From positions 868,001-932,000 of the forward strand of contig NZ_CP032279.1 in assembly GCF_001696615.3 (NCBI RefSeq): 64,000 bases of DNA, read 5' to 3'. The position numbers and the translations under genes are program-made. The notes beneath the pieces were generated by a model. That model had not been told where the DNA came from and did not search any database. It saw only the letters and a list, made by a program, of their open reading frames with translations. Within the stretch, counting starts at the first letter, position 1, and each line of letters starts with the position of its first letter. Below, in pieces: positions 44,362 through 52,053 of the stretch. The DNA comes from Acinetobacter sp. WCHAc010034 (GTDB lineage Bacteria; Pseudomonadota; Gammaproteobacteria; Pseudomonadales; Moraxellaceae).

Positions 44362-45405
44362 TCAGTCAGCATCTGCATAAATGTTAAAGCGCCGTGAACC
44401 GGCTTTGGCCTGCGGGAACAGTTCCAGCATTTCCGGATGCAGCTTCAGCAGGGCTTTGCTGTCCAGGCTGACCGAATCCTTAGACCTTTTCCACGTCACT
44501 GAACCATTTTGAAAAGTGGCGCGTTCCGAATCTTTCATCAGGGCCTGAATCTGGTGCTTGGCCTGATCAAAATTCCGCTGATGCTTTTCGATTTGATTGC
44601 GGTCTTGAATCAATTGGTTAAACAGCTGATTCCCCTGTTCATGCTGGCTCAAGTCTTCTATGGTTAAAGGAATATGCTGCGGATACAGCTGCTGCAGCGC
44701 TTCAGCCGCCGATGCACTCGCATCGGCATCCGGCGGAATATCCTGTTCCACGCAATCCCAGAAATAGCGTTCAGCTTTGATGATGTGCTGAATCACCGAT
44801 TCGCTGCGCGTCACTTTAAAAATGCGGGTTTCATGGCCGCAGATCAGCACGCAGATATGCGCTGCCTGCTTGCCTGTGACCGCCAGCTGGTGCTGCACCT
44901 GGCACAGCACATATAGAGGTACGCCGTCCCGCCACAGTTTCGCGCCGTATTCCCCTGCCGTCTTGCACTCCAGCAGCTGCACTTCCGCATTGCCCGTGAC
45001 CGTATAATCCAAATTGGCCAGCATAAAATGCCTGTCAGGATCAGGATGCTGCAGCACCGCATTAACCCGCCGGACTTTATGGCCGGTGTGCATGCTGTAG
45101 TATTCTGCGACCAGCGGTTCCAGCTGCTTGCCCCAGTACAGCGGCGCATGGCCTTGGCTCTCATCATCAATTGCTTGCTGAATCCGTCCTGTCTTGATCA
45201 TCCACAGTTCCAGCATCGACATATAGGGGTTCAGTCCGCAGGCGGCGGCGCAGTCGCTGCTGCCGATGCCCTGCCTGCGGATTTCCAGCCATTCGGCATG
45301 ACTGAGATTTCTGGTATCGGCAAAGCGCTTTGCTGTAAACAATTTTGGCGCAATAAATGGCTTAGCCGCATGTACAGAAGACCGTGTTCTTATTGCTGCA
45401 TTCAT
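44362..45405 (-). CDS. YqaJ-family viral recombinase (exonuclease)
   Basis: About 347 residues of the YqaJ/lambda-exonuclease family. The motifs include RRQGIGSSDCAAACG, EPLVAEYY, an ANLDYTV Asp and the ECKTA Glu-x-Lys of the PD-(D/E)xK core, and VQHQL. It resects DNA for single-strand annealing with a phage-type recombinase. ATG 45405 follows AGGAG. The 45450 start lacks support. No Bet/RecT partner is seen, and DUF932 may be part of the same module. Confidence 0.88.
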   Translation of the reverse strand: MNAAIRTRSSVHAAKPFIAPKLFTAKRFADTRNLSHAEWLEIRRQGIGSSDCAAACGLNPYMSMLELWMIKTGRIQQAIDDESQGHAPLYWGKQLEPLVAEYYSMHTGHKVRRVNAVLQHPDPDRHFMLANLDYTVTGNAEVQLLECKTAGEYGAKLWRDGVPLYVLCQVQHQLAVTGKQAAHICVLICGHETRIFKVTRSESVIQHIIKAERYFWDCVEQDIPPDADASASAAEALQQLYPQHIPLTIEDLSQHEQGNQLFNQLIQDRNQIEKHQRNFDQAKHQIQALMKDSERATFQNGSVTWKRSKDSVSLDSKALLKLHPEMLELFPQAKAGSRRFNIYADAD

Positions 45406-45452
45406 GTCATTTCTCCTGATTTTAGATTCACGCTGTGAAATAAAAGGCATAA

Positions 45453-45488
45453 AAAAGCCGCATCCAACCGAAGTCGGATGCGGCTTTT
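45453..45488 (-). terminator. Strong terminator between the cargo genes and yqaJ
   Basis: AAAAGCCGCATCC/GGATGCGGCTTTT (13 bp) sits downstream of the 45542-45910 gene, with U-runs in both directions. Confidence 0.88.
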
Positions 45489-45541
45489 GCTATTCTGTTA
45501 AGCTTTAAATCTATGCTTATGCAGGCATAGAAATCAGATGA

Positions 45542-45910
45542 TTAAAATCCTGCTTTTCCTGTTTGCTTGAAATCTTTCTTTTTCATCCATCCTTCAACCG
45601 TCGAGCCGCTATTCTGGACATACATCACACTGATCCATGCTTGATTGCCGATGCTGATTTCCTCATAAGCGGTCACGGAATCTTTAGGAATCAAGAAAAG
45701 ATTTTTCTGCCTGCACTGTTCAGAAGGCGCCGTATAAAAATAAGTACGGAAGCCTTTTTGTCCAGCAACTTGAAATGAAAGCCTTGGCTGATACACTGCC
45801 GACCTTTGGCTGGCCTGCGCGTTCAGCGCCGGACAGGATTGAGCATTTGCATGTGCAGTCAGCGCAGAAAGGCACAGTACAGCAAATAAGCCGCCGATTA
45901 AGTTTTTCAT
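45542..45910 (-). CDS. Small exported protein with an SH3-like segment
   Basis: The 122-residue product has a signal peptide (about 20 residues ending AHANA) and two cysteines. The C-terminal half (DSVTAYEEI, WISVMYVQNSG, VEGWMKKKDF) resembles a bacterial SH3 domain. No catalytic motif is seen. It is cargo of the island, between the recombination genes. I do not recognise its function. A cell-wall contact is possible for an SH3-like protein. Confidence 0.65.
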   Translation of the reverse strand: MKNLIGGLFAVLCLSALTAHANAQSCPALNAQASQRSAVYQPRLSFQVAGQKGFRTYFYTAPSEQCRQKNLFLIPKDSVTAYEEISIGNQAWISVMYVQNSGSTVEGWMKKKDFKQTGKAGF

Positions 45911-45949
45911 GTATTTTCCTTGAATATTTATAAGTCTGGATCAGCGGAT

Positions 45950-46375
45950 TTACCAAATACGGACATGCTCGGCAGATGCATCACTCTGAATGATCAGCCC
46001 TCTTCTCAGATCTAGCCTGCTGTCATCTGACTGAGATGTTTTTAAACGGTAAGTTTTTTTATCGCCTAAATTTTTCAGCTCCCAGCTGTCCATGCTCAGA
46101 TAGCGGCTTACATCATTATCAGGCCATTTAATTGTCAGCAGTGAAAGGGATTCATCCGCGCCATAAATTTGCGCTGCAATAGGATCGACTGATGCCTTAA
46201 CAGTTGAACGGGTGACTACACACTTCTTGCTGGCGGCTTTGCCTTTGTAAGCGCAGCTGAAAGACGCTGAAGCTTGGGACGCGCTCATAAACTTAGCGAT
46301 TGAAGTTTCGGCATTGGCTTGCACACTGCCCAGCAGACAGGCCAAGATCAGGCCTGGTTTAATGAATTCTTTCAT
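45950..46375 (-). CDS. Hypothetical exported protein
   Basis: The 141 residues begin with a signal peptide (about 22 residues, ending ANAE) and contain one pair of cysteines (FSCAYKG, KKCVV) that could form a disulphide. Acidic/basic beta-rich sequence follows. ATG 46375 is preceded by GGGGGA. I do not recognise a family. It lies 39 bases before the SH3-like gene, and both are probably periplasmic, so they may act together. Confidence 0.6.
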   Translation of the reverse strand: MKEFIKPGLILACLLGSVQANAETSIAKFMSASQASASFSCAYKGKAASKKCVVTRSTVKASVDPIAAQIYGADESLSLLTIKWPDNDVSRYLSMDSWELKNLGDKKTYRLKTSQSDDSRLDLRRGLIIQSDASAEHVRIW

Positions 46376-46422
46376 AGTTTCCCCCATTATATTTTTAACT
46401 TAACAGCAATCACTTATTGAAA

Positions 46423-46447
46423 GAGCTTATTCTAAAACAATAAGCTC
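46423..46447 (-). terminator. Stem-loop after the DUF932 gene
   Basis: GAGCTTATT/AATAAGCTC (9 bp, 7-base loop) lies between the DUF932 stop and the exported-protein genes. Confidence 0.6.
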
Positions 46448-46503
46448 CCGGCATAAGTATATTGCGGTTGAAGCGCGATAAAGCACTGGATTTAGGAAAA
46501 TAT

Positions 46504-47550
46504 TCAAGCTGTTAAGGCTGCTGCCTGCTCCAAAGCCCGCTGCTTGACCGCCTGCCCTGCACCAAACCATGCTGAATCCAGCCGGTGATCGGCACTCATA
46601 GCGCGGCGCTCATGATCAACAAATTCCGTAATTGAACACAGCAGGCCATAAGCAGTGTCTTTAGCTGAGCTGAGTTCTGCCCCGCGGCCCTGCCCGTTGA
46701 ACATCGCCATGACTTTCGACATGGCACGCCCATTCGGTTCACTCTTGTTCTCCGCTTTGGCGGCCGGATTAGCTTGAGCCGCCACATTGCGGTAGAACTG
46801 AATAATACTGTCATCCTGCTGAGCGCCGTTCAGACCGGCATTATTGAAAACCGTATCAAAATACGCTGCGGCTTCCTGCTGTGTAACTTTGCGCTGGCTC
46901 AGCTGTTTCATCTCATACATGTGCTCATCCCAGGCGCGCACGGAAATGCCCAGCTGCTGTTTGACCTTATCAGCATCGAACTTGGTGCTGTGCGGAACTT
47001 TGACCGCGCCGGCGCTGCGGCTTTGTCCGCGCAAGGCAATTGCCAAAGTATTGTTGCAGACTACGCGGATTGAGGTGAATTGCGCCGTGGTGGCTAAAGT
47101 GCCGTCACAGGCCGTTGCCAGCAGAATATAGCCATTGCTGACATCCCGGCCTTTCAGCGCCGTACTCTGTCCTGTTTTAGCCAAGGCCCAGAACTTCTTG
47201 CCGCCTTTCAGCACGCCTGCAGTTTCCAGCTCAAAGCCGGACTGTTCGGTCAAGTCCCGGTAAAACTCCAGTATTTCCTGTGGCTGGACTTCCTGATAGC
47301 GCTGGCTGACAACCGACAGCGGTGCATGGGTATCGGAGCGGTATAAAACCCGCTGCTCCTCATAGGGCATGATGATGCTGTGCCCGCGTTCATTCTGCGC
47401 CATGTAGCTGACATTGGAGGACTCAATGCGCCAGTCCATGCCGGCCTGCTGCGCCCAGACCTCTATGGGCTGGTTTTGAGTCAATTGATTCCCTAAGCCG
47501 TGCCAAGGGGTTTGGCCGACATAGGCCATTTGTTCAATTTGATGTGCCAT
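46504..47550 (-). CDS. DUF932 phage/plasmid-like protein
   Basis: The 348-residue protein is of the DUF932 family, found with YqaJ recombinases and plasmid/ICE recombination loci (N-terminal AYVGQTPWHGLG, then LATACDGTLATTAQFTSIRVVCNNTL). Its role is unknown, probably with DNA exchange. ATG 47550 behind GGAG is used. The ORF extends upstream to 47631 without a ribosome site. Confidence 0.88.
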   Translation of the reverse strand: MAHQIEQMAYVGQTPWHGLGNQLTQNQPIEVWAQQAGMDWRIESSNVSYMAQNERGHSIIMPYEEQRVLYRSDTHAPLSVVSQRYQEVQPQEILEFYRDLTEQSGFELETAGVLKGGKKFWALAKTGQSTALKGRDVSNGYILLATACDGTLATTAQFTSIRVVCNNTLAIALRGQSRSAGAVKVPHSTKFDADKVKQQLGISVRAWDEHMYEMKQLSQRKVTQQEAAAYFDTVFNNAGLNGAQQDDSIIQFYRNVAAQANPAAKAENKSEPNGRAMSKVMAMFNGQGRGAELSSAKDTAYGLLCSITEFVDHERRAMSADHRLDSAWFGAGQAVKQRALEQAAALTA

Positions 47551-47604
47551 GAGTGTTCTCCAAAATGAGTAAATATCTTCATGGCAATAATATGTATCTG
47601 AAAT

Positions 47605-47642
47605 AATCTGCAATGTGCCCATCATGGGCACATTGCAGATTT
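47605..47642 (-). terminator. Long stem-loop after the Gp2-like gene
   Basis: AATCTGCAATGTGCCC pairs with GGGCACATTGCAGATT (16 bp). It lies just downstream of the initiator stop and upstream of the DUF932 gene, with a weak U-rich tail on the minus strand. Confidence 0.7.
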
Positions 47643-47673
47643 AATGACGGAATGAGAAGATCAATACAATGCG

Positions 47674-48783
47674 TTATATACCTTTACGTCTTGGCCGTCC
47701 TACGTGAGGAATATAGCTAGGCAGCTTGGCTTTGCCAAAAACGCGTTTCAACTCGGAGTAGACAGGCTTTTTGTTTGGATCATCAGAATATTGATTGACT
47801 TGATAGCCATAATGCACCAACTCAATGTATTCATCATATTTGGTCAGATACTGGCACGCGAATTTGAGATCTCTGATCTTAGCTGCATTATCGTAATCCA
47901 CTCGTCCAATCCCATTGCGCTGATAGTTCTGCATGACCGCATTACAATTAAATGCAACGCCTTCTCCTTCAGTAATCACTTCGATCCAATGATTCGCAAT
48001 GATCTTGCCATGACTGATACTTTCCTGTACCCGCGAACCATCTAGAAAGATCATCATGTGCAAGTGATAGCCCTTCTTTAGCCCATATTCGAGTTTCCAA
48101 ACATAACCGGCTTGCGCATCCCCAGCATGCTTCTCGCGTAAATAACGCAGCAGTACATCCCGATGCTCACTGATCAGCTCATAGCTCGTATCTGCATTTT
48201 CGCTGTAGCCAAAATCAACCCGCACTGCAATCAAACGGGAATACTGCAAGATCAGCTGATCGATGTATTCTTCCGTGCTACGTCTTTGACGCGAAGTCAG
48301 TTCTTTAGCTCGTTTTAACGCAATCTTATTCTCTGGCAGTCTTATTTGCTCATACATATCAAAGGCGCAATCATTCAACCGATTAGCAAAATAAGGAGAG
48401 ATATCGGCAGGATCATAAGCTGTACGTGTTAATCGCTCCGCGTCTACGCAATCCATAAATATTCGTAAATGCAAAGGATAGTATTCAAGCGGATAATAAC
48501 GGTCTATCTTTCTCACCACTGATATCGCATAGAAAAAATCATTGGCCAAATCACGCAGGTCACCGTAAAGCTTCCTCCCTACATCACCATAACGGAATCT
48601 TGAGCTGCCTTGTTGATAGCATGGGCAATAATAGTACTCGCGGCTATCAAATATATCTCTAAATCTTTTAAAGCTTGCAATCTCTGTAACCACTCGTTTG
48701 ATGATCATCAGGTCATGATGCCATTGCTCATAGTCCTGTTGTGACAGCTGTTTCAGTAAATCTTGTTTATCTAAATTAATCAT
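47674..48783 (-). CDS. Inovirus Gp2/YagK-like replication initiator
   Basis: The 369-residue protein belongs to the inovirus-type Gp2 family. Its core contains LIAVRVDFGY, then YVWKLEYGLKKGYHLHMMIF with the HxH motif of HUH nucleases, and later CQYLTKYDEY with tyrosines that may be catalytic. It would nick the element to start rolling-circle replication or mobilisation. It is preceded by a 470-base gene-free stretch that may hold the origin. Confidence 0.82.
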   Translation of the reverse strand: MINLDKQDLLKQLSQQDYEQWHHDLMIIKRVVTEIASFKRFRDIFDSREYYYCPCYQQGSSRFRYGDVGRKLYGDLRDLANDFFYAISVVRKIDRYYPLEYYPLHLRIFMDCVDAERLTRTAYDPADISPYFANRLNDCAFDMYEQIRLPENKIALKRAKELTSRQRRSTEEYIDQLILQYSRLIAVRVDFGYSENADTSYELISEHRDVLLRYLREKHAGDAQAGYVWKLEYGLKKGYHLHMMIFLDGSRVQESISHGKIIANHWIEVITEGEGVAFNCNAVMQNYQRNGIGRVDYDNAAKIRDLKFACQYLTKYDEYIELVHYGYQVNQYSDDPNKKPVYSELKRVFGKAKLPSYIPHVGRPRRKGI

Positions 48784-49255
48784 AGGAACTCTCGTTAAAG
48801 CTTGAGTGCGCCCTGTCGCCTCTATCGTTCTATCTATCCACTACCGCCAAATCGCAGACATGACTGTGCCTTCAGATGTACATAGGCATCTATTGATTAA
48901 ATATTCAAAGGGATTCAGTCATGGATTGAACAAGTACGGATATCTTGTTTTCATCGCTCAGGCGATAAGGAAAGAAGTATGAGAATTGATTCTCTAGATT
49001 CCTACGCATGGTTCTATCTTTGATCATGCATAACCTGTTCAAGGCACAGCTTGATTCAATGATCATTCTGATCTAGATCATGTGTAGGATAGGTTCATAT
49101 ATAAATTATATAAGTACCAGAATGTTTTAGGTGTTTTATTGAACCCATAAATCTTCTAAGAATTTTGCTCAATGATAGAGATGATAAAGCTTTGCTCAGG
49201 ATTGGTTGGTTTTAAAATCAAGATAAAAATCAGGTGTTGAATTATGCGTCTGCAC
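48784..49255. other. Gene-free stretch that may hold the origin of the element
   Basis: No coding ORF is seen. The stretch has several small palindromes, among them GATCTAGATC near 49070 and the AGATG/CATCT pair near 48877. Its position between an AlpA regulator and the initiator fits an origin or a regulator-binding region. There is no direct evidence of iterons. Confidence 0.35.
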
Positions 49256-49546
49256 TCATCTTAACAGTGGGCGGCTTCTTTCCTCGATTCGCTGTTTAAT
49301 CCATGCTTGAATTTCTGATTCAAGCCATCCAACCGCACCAGCATTAAGCCTTGCCCCCAGCTTGATTGATTCTGGAAAGCTGGCATCGTAACGTTTCGAC
49401 TTTGGATTCAATCGGTCGTAAATCGTCGAACGTGATAAACCTGTCAGCTCTACAACTTGTTTAAGACGGATAATTCTCTCATTTGGCTGTACAGCCAATT
49501 CTGTTGCTGTAGGCTCTATATTATGTGCTGTAACTAAACTGTTCAT
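49256..49546 (-). CDS. AlpA-family regulator (copy 2)
   Basis: The 96-residue protein has a winged-helix domain (VELTGLSRSTIYDRL, VGWLESEIQAW) like the copy at 43027, with a variable N-terminal tail. ATG 49546 is behind GGAGAATTG. The frame upstream to 49681 is not supported. It probably controls the initiator or excision genes downstream. Confidence 0.85.
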   Translation of the reverse strand: MNSLVTAHNIEPTATELAVQPNERIIRLKQVVELTGLSRSTIYDRLNPKSKRYDASFPESIKLGARLNAGAVGWLESEIQAWIKQRIEERSRPLLR

Positions 49547-49776
49547 GTCAATTCTCCAATGAAATGGGATCGTTGTTAAGGAGCAAGAACACCGATAGAA
49601 ATTCACTGGATGATGACCATGATTTTCTGTGAAGCATGCTCTTACATAACAGCTAGGCGCAGCATCATTTTTTCTATTCAAAGCAGAAATTTACTTACTC
49701 CAACTGACTGTAAATGAGTTGAATTTTCTCATTGCCTATATTTTAAGAATTAGAAAACCTCTTACTTTGACTGCGC

Positions 49777-50010
49777 TTGACACCTATCCATTTCAAGCTT
49801 TATCCTGTGCAGGCTGACCCTCATGGCCAGTCGATTTTGACAGATCGTTTACAAAAGGCGCACAACAACGTGAATTTCGTTTTGTGCGTTCTCTTAAGTC
49901 ACGCCTTTATGGTGAGGCTAGGAGGGGCACGCTTGCGTGCGCTGGTTTCCTTTTGTACCGGTCTGTCAACCCTTCTAGTCTTGCCACCATTATTTGACAG
50001 TAACTGGTAA
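49777..50010 (+). CDS. Icd/Ash-like small ORF
   Basis: The 77-residue frame, starting at TTG 49777 or GTG 49807, contains the segments DRLQKAHN, FVLCVLLSHAFMVRLGG and FCTGLSTL, which recur in Icd/Ash-like proteins of phage satellites (host cell-division inhibitors). The sequence also forms an imperfect hairpin around 49858-49892 (GCGCACAA and TTGTGCGT), so it may act as RNA. The match is from memory and partial. Confidence 0.45.
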   Translation: MTPIHFKLYPVQADPHGQSILTDRLQKAHNNVNFVLCVLLSHAFMVRLGGARLRALVSFCTGLSTLLVLPPLFDSNW

Positions 50011-50038
50011 GACTCTTATAAAACAAAAGGAGTCACCC

Positions 50039-50152
50039 ATGACTAAAGTCATTTCTTATCCATATTCTTTTTTACTACATTCCTGCCATAGCCGTGTCTG
50101 TATCAATCAAATGCAGCTTTGCCCTGCTGGCTTAACATTGATTTCAATCTGA
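50039..50152 (+). CDS. Very small ORF with a strong ribosome site
   Basis: The 37-residue ORF begins at ATG 50039, eight bases after AGGAG in AAAAGGAGTCACCC. It has four cysteines and a short hydrophobic region, but no known family. It directly follows the Icd/Ash-like frame and may be its continuation or a leader peptide. Confidence 0.35.
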   Translation: MTKVISYPYSFLLHSCHSRVCINQMQLCPAGLTLISI

Positions 50153-50262
50153 TTCTCTACCAACTGAATTCAATCTAATAACTCAATCATAGTCATCAGA
50201 AGACAGAGCTACTCTCGTCGTCTCTATTTTTTGCTGCTCTAACAAAGTTATCGGGAGAAATA

Positions 50263-50766
50263 GTGAAAAAAATAACATTCGTTTTATGGACGGCTGTCAT
50301 GCTTTCAGCCTGCAACCCAGAACCACCATCCACAGCCAAGCAACCCGCTCAAGCGCCTGAGCAGACAGTCCCTGTTCAAGAGATTGGCAATCAGGATATA
50401 TCTAAAGTCACAACTGAGGATCTGCCTGCTGAACAAGAGGCAATGAATGATGAGTTCATGCAAAGCTCTAATGAGCCGCCTGTGGAACTGCATCTGAGTG
50501 AGCAGTTCAATGAACATGCTGCAAAGATGGGAAACGGCAATTACCTGCAGCTGGATGTCAGCGCAATCGCCGATCAAGTCACAATTCATAATGTGACAGT
50601 CAACCGCGGCAATACCTGTGCACCGCGCTTCTGGTATCGGAGCTGGCCAGGTCATGGATCATTAAAGTTTGGTCAAGCTGTGCGCGCCCATATCACCTGC
50701 GACTTTCATGCCGTTAAAGAAATCAGTGTAGAAACCGACTCTGGAGCTTACACATTCAACTTTTAA
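50263..50766 (+). CDS. Lipoprotein of unknown function
   Basis: The 167 residues start with a lipoprotein signal (LSAC lipobox, Cys17) followed by a Pro/Glu-rich tether and a folded C-terminal half with two cysteines (NTCAP, HITCDF). GTG 50263 follows GGGAGAAATA. I do not recognise the domain. It opens a plus-strand three-gene set with the DUF805 protein and a tiny membrane protein. This is island cargo. Confidence 0.7.
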   Translation: MKKITFVLWTAVMLSACNPEPPSTAKQPAQAPEQTVPVQEIGNQDISKVTTEDLPAEQEAMNDEFMQSSNEPPVELHLSEQFNEHAAKMGNGNYLQLDVSAIADQVTIHNVTVNRGNTCAPRFWYRSWPGHGSLKFGQAVRAHITCDFHAVKEISVETDSGAYTFNF

Positions 50767-50819
50767 CTTAACTTCTGCGCCTACTGAACAGCGAATCAGT
50801 CATATAACAGGGTGAAATT

Positions 50820-51413
50820 ATGCAAGGCAAGATTTTAGATTTTTCGATTCAAAATAATACGGGGATTATTTCTGGTGGTGACCAGAAACGTTATCAATTT
50901 ATCGGTGCGGAGTGGAAAGAACAGCGTCAGCCTCAACGCGGCATGGCGGTCGATTTTGATATTGATGCTGAAGGCAAGGCGATTGGGGTTTATGCTGCTT
51001 TGACTAACACCGCAAGCGCCAACAACATCATTCAACAATTGCATGAAAAAAATGAAGCGCAGTACAGCCCTTTTGACTGGTTTTTAAAGTGCATAAAAAG
51101 CTATGTCAATTTTACTGGCCGGGCAAGACGGCAAGAATACTGGTATTTCATTTTATTCTACTTAATCGGCGCTATAGCCACGATGGTCTTAGATTATATC
51201 TTTGGCACAGAGGTACTGTTTTACGCCCTGTACTTAATCGGGATGGCCTTGCCTCAAACGGGAGTATCCGTCAGACGGCTGCATGACACGGGGAAATCCG
51301 GTTGGTGGTATTTAATCAGTCTCGTTCCGATTATAGGCGTCATTCTATTAATCATCTGGTTTGTAAAAGAAGGTGACGCTCACAGCAATCTATATGGTCA
51401 GCCTGCTAAATAA
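50820..51413 (+). CDS. Cold-shock-like domain fused to DUF805 membrane protein
   Basis: The 197 residues form a fusion. Residues 1-63 resemble a degenerate cold-shock/OB fold (GKILDFSIQNNTGIISG, then RGMAVDFDI), and residues 80-195 are a DUF805 domain with four membrane helices and the SVRRLHDTGKSGWWYL motif. The RNA-binding RNP residues of true Csp proteins are largely missing. The fold may sense nucleic acid or a ligand at the membrane. It lies 53 bases after the lipoprotein gene. Confidence 0.72.
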   Translation: MQGKILDFSIQNNTGIISGGDQKRYQFIGAEWKEQRQPQRGMAVDFDIDAEGKAIGVYAALTNTASANNIIQQLHEKNEAQYSPFDWFLKCIKSYVNFTGRARRQEYWYFILFYLIGAIATMVLDYIFGTEVLFYALYLIGMALPQTGVSVRRLHDTGKSGWWYLISLVPIIGVILLIIWFVKEGDAHSNLYGQPAK

Positions 51414-51429
51414 TAAAGGAAACTCGGAT

Positions 51430-51582
51430 ATGCCAATTATTCTGCTCTGGCTGATTTTTGCAATTATTGTGGGCTTCAGTGCGGCGGGACAAAACCGCAG
51501 CTTCTTTCTTTGGTTTTTCATTGCAACGCTGATTAGCCCGCTATTTGCATGGATTATTCTTAAAGTCATTTCAGGAAAATAA
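51430..51582 (+). CDS. Tiny membrane protein
   Basis: The 50-residue protein is almost entirely hydrophobic, with two membrane helices (about 3-18 and 24-46) joined by SAAGQNRS. ATG 51430 lies 16 bases after the DUF805 stop with a GGAAA site. It is the third gene of the set and is followed by a strong terminator. Confidence 0.6.
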   Translation: MPIILLWLIFAIIVGFSAAGQNRSFFLWFFIATLISPLFAWIILKVISGK

Positions 51583-51596
51583 AATAAGCCTGTTCA

Positions 51597-51632
51597 ATAT
51601 TCCCCGCTGCCGATACCGGCAGCGGGGAATAT
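51597..51632. terminator. Strong bidirectional terminator
   Basis: A 16-bp stem built on ATATTCCCCGCTGCCG and its complement with a four-base loop lies between convergent gene sets. Confidence 0.88.
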
Positions 51633-51637
51633 CTGTT

Positions 51638-51994
51638 TTAATGATTCACATCATTTCTTAAATGGTTTTCAGATTCACTGAAACAGCATCCGCAATGCAG
51701 ACACTGATAATTATCTAAAATAGATTCATCCACCATTTCACCTAGAGCCGTTCCCGCAGTACAGCCTGCTACACCGCCAACCAAACCACCAATCACTGCA
51801 CCGGCAAGCCCGCCAAATATCGCACCTACAGGCCCTGCTGCCATCCCCATCACAGCACCCGCTTGCGCTGATGCCATTGCGGTTGAAACACCACCGACAG
51901 TTCCTGCTGCGGTTCCAACCGTCCCGCCAACTTTACGTCCATAATTCTTCACACTGATTTCTGATGACTTACATCTTGGACATTCGACTGACAT
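51638..51994 (-). CDS. Zinc-ribbon protein with a glycine-zipper core
   Basis: The 118 residues have a CPRC pair at the start and a CLHCGCC group near the end. A long Gly/Ala-rich repeat region between (many GxxxG) resembles glycine-zipper membrane segments. ATG 51994 is set by AGGAG 8 bases upstream. The function is unknown. The layout suggests a zinc-bound dimer inserted in a membrane. Confidence 0.65.
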   Translation of the reverse strand: MSVECPRCKSSEISVKNYGRKVGGTVGTAAGTVGGVSTAMASAQAGAVMGMAAGPVGAIFGGLAGAVIGGLVGGVAGCTAGTALGEMVDESILDNYQCLHCGCCFSESENHLRNDVNH

Positions 51995-52053
51995 ATCAAT
52001 CACTCCTCATTCATAATGAACACCATGCTGTGTTCAATGAGATGATATGTATG

